The notes: generated from the sequence alone by a model not told the origin. A stretch of 64,000 nt of DNA from Polyporus tsugae (GCA_024305745.1 JAHRBS010000002.1:2728001-2792000), one strand, 5' to 3'. Positions 11,049 to 23,786 are shown, numbered from the stretch's first letter. Numbers and translations are program-made.

Positions 11049-13603
11049 TCAACAAACATACCCACCCAAACGACGCAAGAAGAGCGGCTCACCACCGATA
11101 CCGAACGCCCCCGGCCAATCCCCAGTGCGAACCCCATACACGATCGCGATCGCGAGCGCGACTACGGCGAAGCCACCCGTGAACAGCGTCATCCGCCCTA
11201 TCTGCGGCCGCTCGACGAACTCGACGCCATAGTCCCTGCGCGCGGTGAGCGCGCGCATGATCTCGCACTGCCCCTTCATGTGCTCGGGGTGCGCGAGCAG
11301 GTAGCGCATGCGCATGTTCCGGTGCGCGCTGATCTTCGCGGGCCCCACCCTCTGCGGGAAGACGTAGTGCCTCTCGGCCTATGCAAGCACGTATGAGCAA
11401 TCGTATGTATTCCATAACCAAACCCCTAGAGAAGGACGCACCGCGACCATAGTCACGTACCTAAAGCCCGGGACAACGACGGTGAGCGCGGGGACGGAGG
11501 ATGCGGTAGATACCCACCAAACGTCCATGATCGAGAAGCACTTCCGGAGCCGCCCGCGCAGCTTGTTGTACGCGACCCCCAGCTCCCGGAGCAGGTCCTC
11601 GTCGTCCCAGTTCCGCTGAATCTCGATGACCTTCAGGTCATATCCTCGATACACCTTGAGCGGGAATACATCCCAGGCCGGCTTCCAAGTCAATATGTTC
11701 CGCTGCACCGCGGCAAACATCTCGACGTCGACATAGGCTGCTGTCCCCGGCCGCGGGCTAGTTCCCGCGCCGCCATCCACCGGCAGAACGGGGACAGGTC
11801 CAAGAGACGGGCTTTGCATCGCGTCCAGTGCGGTGTGAAACGGGAAGTTCCCCGTCGAGTTGCGTGAAGGCATAGGCATTTGCCCTAGCGGCGCGTGTGG
11901 AGACATTGGCGGGACAGTGGCGGGGGCGAAGGCCATGGGGGATCCGAATGGCGTGCCATAGCCGAGTCCGGCGGCGGACACGATGTTGGGGTATATGGTG
12001 GGGTTGCTGTAGTTCGCGTGCATGTATACGTTGCAGAATGCACCACCATTCCTCAGGCTGGGCCCGCGCGCCGGTGCGCCGGGCGTGCCGGTGGATGGGG
12101 AAGGGCGCTGGGACTGCGGGCCCAGAGTGTGTTGGGGAGAAGCGGTACTAGTAGCATTCCAGTTTGACGGCTCCGGGGTGTTGGGAGGAACGATGGATCG
12201 CTCAGATATGACTGGAGTCTGGCGATTGACTATGACATTGGGAGAATACGTAGGCGGACTCGGATACACATGTGTAGCACGTCCATGGAAGGCGTCGTCG
12301 ATGATCGAGCGCACAGGTACCTGAGTACAGTCGAAACCCTCTTAATACATACCCCTCGGGAAGGGCCAAAATCTATGGGTTATGAGGGTTTATGGGATAG
12401 TAGAGGTTCGACGCCCTATAAGCGCTCTCGCAAGGACGCGGTCCGTGGGCGTCAAATGAGCGCTCTTCGAGGGGATGGTCAGCACATCCACCATCCGCAA
12501 CCTGAAATGGGTCACCAACGCTTTGCTGTTCACTCGAACAGCATTTATATCACATCTATGCTCAGAATGACCACCTTGGTCAGAGCCAAAAACATATCTT
12601 CCCCCCCGGCGCTATGGGATTTGGGCCCCCAAAAGGGTATGGGTATGGGATATCAGGGGATCATGGGTTTTCTCCGCTTTCCCGAGTCGGGAAAGGCCTT
12701 GGGCCATGGGGTATAAGGGGTTATGGGTTATGAGAGGTATGGGATAAGAGGGTTTCGACTGTAGTCGTCTGAGGCACATCGGCCTCGGCGCTCGGATGCA
12801 TGTCAGCCATCATGTCACTGTTATAGATGAGGACGGGCGATCGACGAGAGGTGAAAGAGAATCTCGGAGACCCTTCGCCATTTGGCACAGTCCGCGGGGA
12901 AGCGGGCATATGCGATCCGTGATGACGATTGGTGGAGTCAGAATTCTGACGAGAGCCCACTCGCGATGGCGGGTAGTCGTCCGATGGACGACGTGAAGAT
13001 GTACTGTCCCAAGACCCAGATCGACCCCTCGCCGTGTTGCTGTGATGTGAGCTCTGCCTAGAATTGCCAGCCCGCCTGTGGGTGAACTGCGAACGAGGGG
13101 AGGACTCGATCAACTCCCGAGCCTTGGTGATGGGACTAGGAGCCCAATGCACGGGACGCGCGCGGAAGGAGACTCCAGTTGCTTGTGCAGACTCGTTCAT
13201 AACGAGCGACAGGTCAGCTAGTGTTCCCTCGCTGTCGAGGTCTGTTGTTACAATAAGTCAGCAATCATGACAGCAAGCGACAGTTCAATCGCTTCACGTA
13301 CCCGAGTCATGGACGGCTGAAGTTTCGTCGTTAGTCGGTGCTCCCAGCACGTCCCTTAGTTGAGTGAGTGGTGACGACGTAAGAACCATGTGGTACGGCG
13401 AGCCGGGAGTTGGGGCATACTCGGGAATAGAATCCAACGGAACACCGCAGGCGACTTCAGACTCCGGAGGAAGGAACCCGTGCGGAATCCAGGGGGTTGC
13501 GGTGGATTCTGCCGTATATGACGGTGGTGCGGGGGGTAAATCGGCATCTACCAAAATAAACGGAAGGGAGCATAATCAGAAGAGCGTGATCACCCGTAGA
13601 CAT
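11049..13603 (-). pseudogene. Fungal membrane-anchored low-complexity protein, split by a MITE
   Basis: Exons 13603-13594 (10 nt), 13547-13302, 13241 to the element, the element to 11442, and 11378-11049 read in one frame of about 649 codons when the 434-bp MITE and one TA copy are ignored. The N-half is Pro/Ser-rich with a PPAPPSYTAE motif. The C-half has a globular block (VWWVSTASSVPALTVVVPGF and a conserved-looking RNMRMRYLLAHPEH) and one predicted membrane segment (FTGGFAVVALAIAIVYGV) near the end. Function is unknown to me; the architecture suggests a membrane-anchored cytoplasmic protein. As it stands, translation enters the element and stops at about 12721 (about 258 aa), losing the globular block and the anchor. 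Unless the element is spliced out, the gene is inactive in this haplotype. Confidence 0.75.
12328..12761. mobile_element. Tc1/mariner-type MITE (434 bp) inserted in a coding exon
   Basis: The left end starts CAGTCGAAACCCTCTTA, and the right end is its reverse complement (TAAGAGGGTTTCGACTG). Both ends are flanked by TA (12326-12327 and 12762-12763), the classic Tc1/mariner target duplication. The interior has runs of GGGTTATGAGG-type repeats and no transposase frame, so it is non-autonomous. Confidence 0.85.
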
Positions 13604-14879
13604 GATGCTAAATCGACTAGTCAGACGTCATACCTTCGACTCTCTGAACTTCAGCTGCTGAAAACGACCGATAGCGACGCTCTTCTGCTTCGTATTCCAA
13701 CAACGACTGCATGAGTTGGAATGAAGAGGGGGATCAGTAACCGGGGGGATCAATGAACTTGGTGGATAGATGCGGACGACACTTGCCTTCATATACAAAA
13801 CCTGCAAGGGGGTGTCGAACGATTGTTGTCCCACGATGGACCCACAAACGTCTGCTTCTAGTGCAGAAGAAATTCCTAGGACAGCCATCCTTGGGAAATG
13901 CCGATACATCGACGCACTGCCCAAGTTCCACCAGAAGGCCGCCCTAAGCAATCACGATTTATCAGTGCGTTCCTATCGCGAACACTCCGAGTACGCTGAC
14001 CGATATTTATGAAAGGATAGACTAAGATACCGTGCACTGAGGTCCCAAAAGCCAGCCCCTGCAACCATGTACTCTGACGGAAGGGAACTGATCTCATGTT
14101 GTGCTGAGACAGGCCCTCGCGCGGCATTCCGACTACATCAGATGAGAGCCCCCGCTGAGATACTAGACGTTGGCCTGGACGGGGCCGCCCGTATGCGAAT
14201 GTCAGTTCTATCGAGAGGGGAAGCGCGCACCCGTTGGTCAGGTGTCAAGGTCAGAGGATTGGGCGCAATCTCAGTCGAGTCAGTTGCGATATTCGGGCGG
14301 CAGGCACACTGTGCTCATCGTCGATATTAGTGCCCTGTACGCTGGAAGGATAATTTGGGACACTGGAATGCCTCGAGCACGAGCTACAACCTTTTGAAAC
14401 GAGGGGCAGTGTCAGTCGCTGCAATGTTCCAGGAACACAAGCATCATATAGAGAGGGCGTAACTTAAGTGAACCAGGACGCATCACAAGACTCACCAGTT
14501 ACGTCTGCCACTAGTTCAAGGAGACCCTTCCTTGGGTCGAGAACCACGTTCCACGGCCATCGAACGTCCGATTCGGTGCCATAGTTCAAGGACTTGGTTC
14601 ATCGTCCGGGATGTCGAAGTGTGTTTCGGGGGAATGGCATGCATACATCTACGTGGTGAGGCCCATGAGGGAGGTAGCCAAGGTTATCACGATGATACGA
14701 AGACCGTAAGCTTGAGACGCACCACTTTTCAAGCTGGGATTGTCGGCCGCTCCGACCCGGACCGGCTCGCTCCGAGTACTGGAGGACAGAGTTCGAGTCT
14801 CGCTGGAGGCTGATTAATATATTTTTCAGAGCACCGACGAATCTCCTTCGTATCGTGTCTTGGAACGTTAACAATTAAT
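13604..14879. other. Gene-free interval
   Basis: Short frames occur on both strands, but I could not build a credible spliced product. It contains the promoter of the split gene on its left and the 3' end of the gene on its right. Confidence 0.35.
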
Positions 14880-16447
14880 TTATATTTTGACATCCGCGTC
14901 CTTCATCATACGAAAAACGAAAGATAACAGGCTCGACAACGCCCGCCATACCAGCGGCGCATGCAACAAGCTGGAGGAGCTTGATGAAGGGCGGATTGGC
15001 GGGAAAACAGCGCCGAACGCGTACACCGCCAAGGGTATGATGAGCAAGGCGAGCGGGATGAGGATCGTACATATGCATAGCGACGATACGCGGGGGTAAA
15101 ACCGGTCGTGGCTGTGCGAAGAGCATGGAGAAGGTAGCGCGATGGAGATGTTGACGACGCTTGGCTGCATCGGACTCCGAGGGGGTATGGATAAACGCAG
15201 CGTGTGCGCTGGAGACCCAATACTCTCACGAGGTAGCGCCGATGACGAACGTGAAGGGGTGTGCAGGGATAGGTCGAGGTCGAAACCGGGTGAGAAGTTC
15301 GGGCTGCTGCATGTCGAGTCTGTGCGGACACTGGATGAAGGTGAGGCCGGCGGACTAGGGTAGCAGCTTTCGCATCCGTGATGGATACTAGTGCCGCGAG
15401 CGAGAGAACCCTGCCGTGGCCCAGTATGACGCCTTGGTGTTGAGCGGCAGGACTCAGGGAAGTCATACCAGGGCGAGATATTCGTTGATGGTGGCGAAGG
15501 AGGATAAGTCCCAGGCATCGAGTACGCCGATAATGGAGTCTCCATCGATGATAAGTGCGCTGACCACGGGTCGATCAGGGCGTTGGACGCGAGGTATGGG
15601 TTAGGGTGTCGAGGAGGCGGGGGTGGGTAGGCCAGACTCTGAGGGACGTGATGACAAGGTATAGCGTCGAATTGAGAGGCGGGGGTGTGCGTGTACGGTC
15701 GGAGGACATAGTCATGGTGCGTCGGAGTCGTCTGGAATGCCACCTGTGCAATCGACGGACGACGCCAGGGAGGTAGGCCTGAGCATTTTGAGTCCGGGTG
15801 AGCGGAGGTTGGCAGACGATGGACATCATTTCCAAACCTATGTGCCTCATGAGCGGTCACTGTCGCTGTAGAGGAGGTAGAGTCCCATATCATAGGGAGA
15901 GCACGCATATAGATGCCGGGAGGGACGGGATTCAGCAAGGGGCCGATCTTTCGTGATCTCGTCAAAGTATCTAGAAGACAGGGTGAGCTCAAACGTATGA
16001 GAACGGGTTAAAGGAGGAGCTGACCATCTGGAAGCCTCGACATGGGAGCACCGACGTACACAGGTGTCGTAGGCGGTTGGAGGGACGGACCAGAGACTAG
16101 GGTACTCCGATCCAGATCCAGACCCAGAGTAGAGGACGTATCGCTTTGCGTGACGGCGTCGGAGTATGCGGGGGGAGCCGCAGCTACATCATGACAAGCG
16201 GACACCGCGGGCGTATCTGAGGAGGACGAATGAGCGACGATCATATATACCACATAACTCCTAATGACTGCTCACCAAGGCCAGAGATGATTTCGTCGAG
16301 ATCCTCGAACGAAGACATGAAGTCGAGCAGCGTCGACGGCTGCGGGCTGAAGATACCGGACGCCGGCGGAGAGGTCTGGCATCCCGCCTCGTCGAATGTC
16401 TTAACGAGCTGCGCATCATCTTGGCCCAGTAGAGGTAAGAACTGCAT
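14880..16447 (-). CDS. Pro/Ser-rich protein with C-terminal membrane anchor
   Basis: Three exons join in frame. The first ends ...FEDLDEIISGL at a GTGAGC donor (about 16274). The second runs from DTPAVSACHDVAAAPPAYSDAV to a GTACGT donor (about 16061). The third, from about 15990, runs to a stop at 14880. The upstream start is uncertain: ATG at 16447 is used, but coding-like sequence (FTPRSLRHLA) continues upstream to about 16510. Most of the chain is disordered (PPPPPRHPNP, Ser-rich patches). Near the end is one strong hydrophobic segment (ICTILIPLALLIIPLAVYAF) followed by a short tail, as in tail-anchored proteins. It shares a PPxY-like motif near the N-terminus with the neighbouring split gene, so the two may be distant relatives. 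No function is recognised. Confidence 0.6.
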
Positions 16448-16510
16448 GGCAAGGTGGCGCAGTGAACGAGGGGTGAAAGAGGAAGGTGGCGCGTTGTGGG
16501 TACGTAGCAA

Positions 16511-17652
16511 ATCCAGAGTCTGGGACTTGCTTGATCATGATACGGTCGAGGTGCTACATATACAAAGTGCTTGTGGGCGCAAGCGCGCACAGCGGAGAAC
16601 CTGGCCACGACTTCGACATCGCAGCGAGACATGGGCGTGTAGGATACTAATACCCCGATTGAGAAGGTGGGCAAACAGTTGGATGAAATCGATGATGGGT
16701 GCGCACCTTGGCAGTACCAGCTTTACCATATCCGGGCGATTTGATCGGAGCGCAGGTCTCGAAAAGCGTACGCAACCGATACACTCTCCTTTTGTACGAT
16801 CTTCGACATTCCTTTGCAGATAACCCGGCCGGATGGGAATTTCGAGAGAGTCAAGGGATGGTTTTCTATGGCATGAAGCTAGGCTAATGCTCAACCGCGC
16901 TCCTGCAACGACAGTAAAAGTGAGCATCGCGACAACGAAAAACAGCCTACATGAGAACGCAAATTATACGGTGAACCTCTGAAAAGGATTCCACGAAACC
17001 CGAAGGAACTGATGGACAAAAGTGCACGAAGCCGAGAAGCACCTTCCCAACTACCCCGTTCGAACTAGTGATGCCCCATGAGGCGTCCTCGAGGCACACA
17101 ATCTCGCGTGGCATTGATAATTCCCGAGTTTCCTGTGTCATGTCGGAGGTTTATGCAATGGTGGACGGACGAGGTAGAAAAGATAGGATTGTGTGGACCC
17201 CGCGATCCGCGACACTCTCAGGTGCGTGGCAGCTCGGTCCGGCGTCTGTACAGGTGCGTCTAGCGCAAATTGAAGCACTTAGCACGATGTTCTCGCACGC
17301 CAGCCGACCTCGCCGTTTCCACAAGAAGACGACTAACTCACTGCAAGAGCGCTTTCAACCGAACCAGAAGCGCTCACAATTGATTGTCAAACGCGGCTAG
17401 GACGATTTTATAAAAATTCTGCTGTGACGTCGGGCAATGCAAACAACTGGGTCAGCAACGGGGCGATGGGTAATACCACGATACTCACATTCTACGAGGT
17501 CAAATGACTTCACGATAGCATAACAACACCGGAACCAGTCGGAGGTAGAGCGGCCGAAAGGCAAACAAATACTAGGGTGCCGTAGGACACGAATTTTCGC
17601 TCCGTACCACTTGCGGACGTGATTCGAAAGATTAATATTGACCGTGCAAAAA
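16511..17652. other. Interval without a supported gene
   Basis: Some coding-like sequence of the gene to the left may extend into the first 200-400 bases, but no coherent model was found. Nothing else is recognised. Confidence 0.35.
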
Positions 17653-18466
17653 TCACAGTAGCACGAGAGCAACAGTGGACACGGCAGTCGCGCCGAGGAC
17701 CACATAGCCGGAGGCGTATGCGCCCTTAAGGGTCAAGACTTGAAGATAGGAGGGACAGTCAGAACGACGGCTATATGCGGGTACCGCAAGTATGCGGGAA
17801 AGGTAGATGTACTCACATCTGCCCATATCCCAACCCAAGTGACGGAGGCCGTTCAAGGAGTGGAAAGCGAACGGCGCAGCGAGGATGACCTTGCCGGCGT
17901 ACTTGATGGATTCGGGTAGGCTCGCGATGACCTCGACGACGTTTGCGGAGCTGAAGGTTTCGGGCGCGACGAGGTACGCGAGAGCGTAGCCGTAGAGCAC
18001 TAGGAGAGGCGTAGAGTTCAATGCAAATGTAGATGTAGGTAGGCCGTAGGAGAGGGGCAGACAAAGTACTCACGAACGCTGATTCCCGTGCCAGTGACAC
18101 GGTTCGCGATAGAGCCGAGCCAGGTGAGCTGAGGCTGGTAGATTGTGAAGTGGGGGGAAGATGGCCGGCGGAGGCGTTGCTTATTCAAGATTCCTTGGGC
18201 AGCAGAAGGAGGGAGGGATTCGGTCTGGACATAGCTGTGGAGTACGCGCATATATTCAGCCTCTGGCACACTCACTACGGTCCAAAGAGGTCATGTTCAC
18301 CGTTTCGCGACAATGTTGCGCACAGCAGGGTTTCTGGCCACTGCACACGAGTGAGTCCTGACCTTCCGCCAGTCTGATGAGGGGCTGTTGTATGCGCACC
18401 ATTCCTGGAGCGGAGCGCCGCCTGTCTGAGCGCAGGACCAAGACCAACGGAACGGTGGGAGAGCAT
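17653..18466 (-). CDS. SDH3: Succinate dehydrogenase cytochrome b subunit (complex II, SDHC)
   Basis: Five exons (18466-18400, 18340-18301, 18234-18074, 17999-17817, 17738-17653) give 178 aa, the usual size for fungal SDHC. The N-terminus ([20 protein letters not shown]) is a basic mitochondrial presequence ending near AKRYVQTES. The core shows [19 protein letters not shown] and NRVTGTG, then [14 protein letters not shown] with the His that ligates haem b in this family, and three hydrophobic segments. Known role: inner-membrane anchor of complex II, forming the ubiquinone site with Sdh4 and passing electrons from succinate to quinone. A broken copy of its 5' part lies at the far end of the inverted duplication (61977-62176), so this intact locus is probably the source. 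Confidence 0.92.
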
Positions 18467-18559
18467 CCGGGATAGATGATAAGTAAGGGAGATGAGCTGC
18501 TGGTCGTCGTTGGTGTTGAAGTCCTCCCACTCACACTGGCAGCTGTTGCCGGAGCTATT

Positions 18560-20165
18560 CGGCGATGTAGAAGCGCCCATCGGCCCGGCTCGCGTGGCAG
18601 GCAATGACTGGAGTCCCCGACTCGCAACCACCACCATAACCACCTTGCAACCAGATGTCTTCATAACAGCCACAATTGCTTTTTATTCACTCCCCAGCCG
18701 TGTCATTACCGCAAGTTTCGCAAATTCTGGCAGCTTCGACTCGGATATTGTCAACTAGGATCCGACTCGCCGACTCTTGAACTCTCCAGAACGCCGTGGC
18801 GAGTGAAGCTGCGAGCAGTGGTCGACTGAGTTTGCTACGAGAGGTGAGTAGTGTAATTTGAGGCTCTGGCAGTGCTCTCACATGCTTCAGGCCGAGTTCA
18901 ACGAACAGACGAACGACCTTCACGAAGTAAACTTGAAGGGCCCTCCCGCTGGCGCCGTTATGTAGATAAGTCGTAATATCCTCCCACACCCATACGCACG
19001 AGTTTCGAGTCCATTTGCTGCCTTGTGATCGCGGTCTGTGGACGTTGCCGTCTCCATCCAACATGAGTGGTCTCACGTCTAGTACCCTCTCATGGGCGGC
19101 CAGCTGTCTTTCTCAGAAGCTCAGCAGCTCAGCAGCCATCAGGCCTAAGGCGCACATGAAGAAAACACGACCGAGGCGGTGTAAACATAGAACAGTGAAC
19201 ACGCAATGCGATGGGCGAATGTTGTTTTCTCATGACCCATCTCGCAGCTCACAAACGTTGACATCGACTACGTCGAACGTTCGCAATTGGTCCGGCGTAC
19301 GATGCCAACGTCTATTTCAAGCGTTTCATCTCCGCTACACTGACGCTGACAGGTGTACGGTTGGGTGTCGAAAACTCCTTTGGAAAGCCGGTGATCGCGC
19401 TGTCCAGACGAGGCTCGAAGTCTCTTTAAGTCCGGAAACGAGTGAGTGCTGCGCAGACTCGTGTACAAGAATCAATTGATACGTCTGACTGACTTCGTCC
19501 GCAGCGAGGAACCACACTGATTCCTCAGTGGCTACGAATATAACTCGTTGGCCATTCGCGATCATTCCAGTGGATGGCATGCGCCGAGCGTTATCAAACA
19601 GCTTGTGCTCATCGCAGTCGCGACGTCAACGCACGAACAATCACAGCACGGGACCCGGACCTCTCTACTCGCCGGACGGACGGAGGGTCTGCATATCCAT
19701 CTCGGACCAATAAACGCGAAGACGGAAGGCGTTGAGGCCCTAGTCCATGGAAGTAATCATAGCGCGTTAACGGACGAGCGCGAGCTAAATTTGGAACATG
19801 ACAGAACCCCCCAAACCGACGCAGGCGTTCGATCTCCCACTCGGTCATCAGGGAGGGCTGCACGGCTGTGGATCACATACGGTGTTTTGGAGTCTGGGCT
19901 CTGACCCATGTCGAATCCGAAACGAGAGGTCCATTTGGTGCGAGTTTGGTACGGGCGACACCAAAAATGTGAAATGTGGTGGAGTGCGAGGCTGCCGAGG
20001 CGATAGGGAGCTCTCAAAGCTGACTCCTTCCTTACGTTTACAGCCATGCAGGACATGTTGATGAACCGCGCATTCGCCAATCACTGCGCGGACTCGGATG
20101 GTAAAGCACACTTTCCACCACCGGTCACCACAACCTTCCAAAAGGCGCTACGAGGGGGGGTACGC
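18560..20165 (+). repeat. Conserved upstream module of His-rich gene, copy b (inside left arm)
   Basis: Runs from the SDHC promoter side to the TATA box of His-rich gene 2. It matches 60.6-62.0 kb in inverted orientation: an 81-codon open frame (19335-19580, minus strand) and its counterpart (61157-61402, plus strand) differ at 10 of 81 residues. It also matches copy c at 21.4-23.1 kb directly (for example the stretch around GTACAAGAATCAATTGATAC at 19.47 and 22.47 kb). The frame containing ATEESV and QLILVHESAQH is open in four copies, but no complete gene could be built. Confidence 0.75.
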
Positions 20166-20166
20166 A

Positions 20167-20174
20167 TATATAAT
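20167..20174 (+). promoter_or_regulatory. TATA box of His-rich gene 2
   Basis: TATATAAT, 113 bp upstream of the ATG at 20280. Confidence 0.6.
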
Positions 20175-20279
20175 CCCGTTCGGTCCTCTCTCTTTTCCCC
20201 AGAACCATCCTCTGCCACTCTCCATAGTGCACACCTAGCTGAACGACTGCTTACATCTCTCACTCAACACTCCGCAAAG

Positions 20280-20782
20280 ATGATGCACCTTTTCAAGTTC
20301 GTCCTCGCCGCTTTCGCCGTTGGCGGAGGTGAGTCTTGAATTCCCGCAAATGGAAGAGACCTAATACTGATGGCACGACCTCCCTCATGACAGCTATCGC
20401 TGTTCCTGTGGAACCCTCCGCTTCCGCCGTGACGAGCGTCCACACCGGCTTCCCGTCTGGCGCGCCCACCGGTGTGCCCACCGGCTTCCCCTCGGGGTCG
20501 CACTATCGTCACCCGCACCCGCACCCATCTGGGTCGCACTCTGACCACCCGCACCCATCTGGGTCTCACCACCCTCACCCTTCGGGGTCGCACTCTCGTC
20601 ACCCGCACCCGTCTGGGTCGCACTCTGGCCACCCCCACCCCTCGGGATCGCACTCTGCTCACCCTCACCCCTCCGGGTCCCACCACCCGCACCCGTCTGG
20701 GTCTCACCGCCCACACCCGTCCGGGTCCCACACCGGCCACCACTCTGGCATCCCCACTCCGTCCGTGTCTGCGTCCGCTTGA
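20280..20782 (+). CDS. Secreted histidine-rich repeat protein 2
   Basis: Exons 20280-20328 and 20394-20782 encode 145 aa. The signal peptide is MMHLFKFVLAAFAVGG followed by AIAVPVEP; the SASA-type end resembles the other copies. The body is tandem HPHPSGSHS-type repeats (unit about 10 residues, about 30 bp), preceded by a GFPSGAPTGVPTGFPSG linker. Its closest relative is His-rich protein 5 in the right arm, which shares the linker and the AIAVPVEPSASAVTSVHTG start. Function is unknown; metal binding or a structural role outside the cell is inferred only from composition. The gene starts the tandem pair of the left arm. Confidence 0.85.
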
Positions 20783-21375
20783 ACTGCCGGCCGAGGGAGG
20801 GGCCCGCGCTCGCGGTGTAGCGGTTTCCCTATAGATGTTCACGGTGGTCCTCGTCACACTTGAATGCGGGGAGCTTGAGAGCGGAGCCCTTTCAATTCTG
20901 TTTGTTATCTATACATGTATGGCCATCGCGCACGCAGTGCACCGTCTCCGGTTGAATCCCTGTCCCTGCCCTCCTTTCTGTTCTAGTAAGCTTTGCATTG
21001 ACCTGGTAGCGTACTATGGGTCTGCAAGCCTGTATTCAATATATATACTGAACAGAGAGCATAAATACGACTCCTTGGTACATCATCATCACGACAAAGA
21101 TGTGACATGCGGAGTATGCGGGTATGCGGTCGGGCCCTTTCCACATCCGTTCGTCCAACTCACTGAGCCGGGGGGGGGGGCGCTGAACATGAACATGTCA
21201 AACATTCCTTCACAGGCCAGCAGGCAAGTTTGTTCGACTGCTGGTGCGAGGACCGCCGTCGCTCCAAGTGGGCATGGTCCCAGCCCCAGTTACCTCCGAG
21301 TCCTCGCGGCTTGTCTCGTCTCAGTGCCAGTTTGAGGACGCAGCCTCCGCTCGGCACCGGCGTCGCCGCTACTAC
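20783..21375. other. 3' flank of His-rich gene 2
   Basis: No gene. Contains an uninterrupted G run of about ten bases near 21169-21180. The first part is shared with 59.7-60.0 kb in inverted orientation. Confidence 0.5.
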
Positions 21376-23110
21376 TAGAGATTGTTGCGAGGTGTCGCTG
21401 TACTGAGACCCGTCTCGACCAAGACTTCGCGTGAGGTTCGACAGCACTTGTCGTTCCGGACGTTGTCGTCAGAATCCACCAGGGGGCCAGGTGTGTTTGG
21501 ACATTGGCGACAGCCAAGTGGGAGGAGAGTGAGGGAGGACTTGAATCGGCCCGGCTTGCCGCCGGCACTGCACGAGCTCTTCGCCACGGCGATATCATCG
21601 ATCATGCCCCCCAAGTTCGAACCACCACCATAGACTAACCACCGCCTCCTAATTTTCACATAAGCTACTGTGTTTTGGTCAACTCGCCATCCGTGGCACG
21701 CGCACACGGTCCACAAATACTGTTGGAGCAACTCAGGCTGTTGATGGACGACTTGGATGAGCTCGAGTCCGGCAAGTTCAACTACTAGCAATCCAACTTC
21801 GAATTCAAGTTGTCAAGAGTGGACTCGGAGCTGCCAGCAATGGTCGATTCGTTTACCGTGAGAGGTGAGTACTGTACCGTTAAGCCTCGAATGAAGTCTT
21901 ACATGCTTCAGGCGCACTTCAGCGAACGAACGAACTGAAGGAGGCTCCACTGCATGATGATACTCCCACACCCATGCGCACTCGCGAGCTGCGAGTCTCG
22001 CGTCCATCTGCAATATTTTGATCGGGGTACATTTTCGTCTCCATCTCGCAACACGAGTGGCCTCACATCTAGTGACTTACCTCAAACTTACCTTCTCATG
22101 ATCTGCGAGCTGTCTTTCTCATACTCGGCAGCGGCGATCAAAGCGGCGTACACCAAGCAAGTATGACCGAGACGGCGAGACCATGTACCCATACACCGGT
22201 AAGCACGTAATACCCTAAGCGAATGTCGTTCTCTCATGATCCATCTGGCAGCTAGGCTCACGACTCAACCTTGAGGCTGGCTACTTATAGTGAACGTTCG
22301 CAATTGGTTCGAAACAGGGTGCCAACGTCTATTTCTAGCATTTCTTCTACACAACTTGTCTCACAGGCGTATACTTAGGTACACTCTCTTGGAAAGCCGG
22401 TGGTCGGGATCCTCAGACGGGGCTCGAAGCCTGTCTAAGTTCGGAAGCGAGTGGGTGCTGCGCAGACTCGTGTACAAGAATCAATTGATACGTCTGACTG
22501 GCGTTGTGCGCAGCGAGGAACCACACTGATTCCTCAGTGGCTGCGAATATAGCGCGTTTGCCTTTCACCGTGAGATTCCTAGTGAACACATTGCGAACGC
22601 TAACGTCACAGTTCACTTATAGAACAGCTTGTGCTCCTCGCAGTCGCCGCATCAACGCCATGCGAGTTCACGCCGGGGTTGGGATGAATGAATGTCCCAG
22701 CCATAGCGAAGGATGTGGGCCTCTAGACTTAGCGGGCGGAGCGAGGGTTTGCATTTCCACCTCGGATGGACAAGGGGTATTACGGGGGACGTTTCAACGC
22801 AGTCCAGGGAAGTAACCCGTTCACAAACGAGCGCGAGATGGGCTAAATTTGGGACATAGCATAACCCTAAAGCAGACGCAGGCGTTTTTTTTCACCACTC
22901 ATTCATCAGGTAAATATGCGAGCGCTGTGTATTGGCGACGGGTTTTTGGAGTTTGTGCTCCGAGGACATGCCCAGTCCGAAGCGAATCGTCCAGATGGCG
23001 TTGCTGAGCTGCGCGTCCACGAATCACTGCGCAGATGGAGAAGGCATGGCGCGGCGTTCACCACCACTCACCGCAACTACTTACCCACAAAGCGCCACGG
23101 GCGGAGGCAT
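21376..23110 (+). repeat. Conserved upstream module of His-rich gene, copy c (inside left arm)
   Basis: Inverted partner of 57.88-59.66 kb and direct partner of 18.6-20.2 kb. A segment at about 21.66-21.86 kb reads FEFKLSRVDSELPA with an in-frame stop just before it, ending at a GTGAGT site. The inverted partner (59340-59047, minus strand) is open across the same segment. This may be a decaying exon of an unknown gene, or a non-coding transcript with conserved splice sites. Confidence 0.7.
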
Positions 23111-23113
23111 ACG

Positions 23114-23121
23114 TATAAAAG
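23114..23121 (+). promoter_or_regulatory. TATA box of His-rich gene 3
   Basis: TATAAAAG, 129 bp upstream of the ATG at 23243. Confidence 0.65.
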
Positions 23122-23242
23122 ACCTCTAGGTCCCTACCCTTCCTCCCCAGTACCGTTCTCTTCTCCGTTGTCTTGTGCACACCTCGCCGAACACCATCTG
23201 TTCACACCTCTGAGTCTCATCCTCATCCAACACTCCGGAACC

Positions 23243-23786
23243 ATGATGCACCTTCTCAAGTTCGTCCTCGCCGCCGTCGTCGTTGGCGGAGGTGAGTCTC
23301 TAATTCCTGGATACATGGAAGCCGACTTGGACTGACACGACCTTGCTCCTAGCTGTCGCCGCGCCTGCCGACCCTTCCGCCGTGACGAGCGTCGGGGCTG
23401 CGCCCACTGGGTTCCCGTCCGGTCACCCGCACCTGTCGGGGTCGCACTCTGGCCACCCGCACCCGTCTGAGTCGCACTCTGAGCACCCGCACCCCTCCGG
23501 GTCGCACTCCGGCCACCCGCACCCGTCTGGGTCTCACCACGCTCACCCCTCGGGATCGCACTCTCGTCGCCTGGACGCGCACCCGTCTGGGTCGCACTCA
23601 GCCCACCCCCACCCTTCGGGGTCGCACTCTGAGCACCCTCACCCCTCCAAGTCCCACCACCCCCACCCGTCTGGCTCTCACCGCCCTCACCCCCACCCGT
23701 CTGGGTCGCACTCTGCGCACCCTCACCCCTCCGGGTCCCACACCGGTCACCCCTCGGGCATTCCCGCTCCGTCCGCGTCCGCTTGA
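23243..23786 (+). CDS. Secreted histidine-rich repeat protein 3
   Basis: Exons 23243-23291 and 23353-23786 encode 160 aa. Signal peptide MMHLLKFVLAAVVVGG then AVAAPADPSAVTS; the body is HPHPSGSHSG-like repeats interrupted once by SRRLDAHPSG; the end is PSASA. Its closest relative is His-rich protein 4 (57236-57747), which shares the SRRLD interruption. It converges on kinase B, with about 470 bp between the stop codons. No known family. Secretion is supported by the signal peptide; metal binding is inference. Confidence 0.85.

Noticed and set aside
15142..15604. Short plus-strand frames at 15.1-15.6 kb
   Set aside because: They overlap a minus-strand gene with coherent splicing and a membrane anchor.
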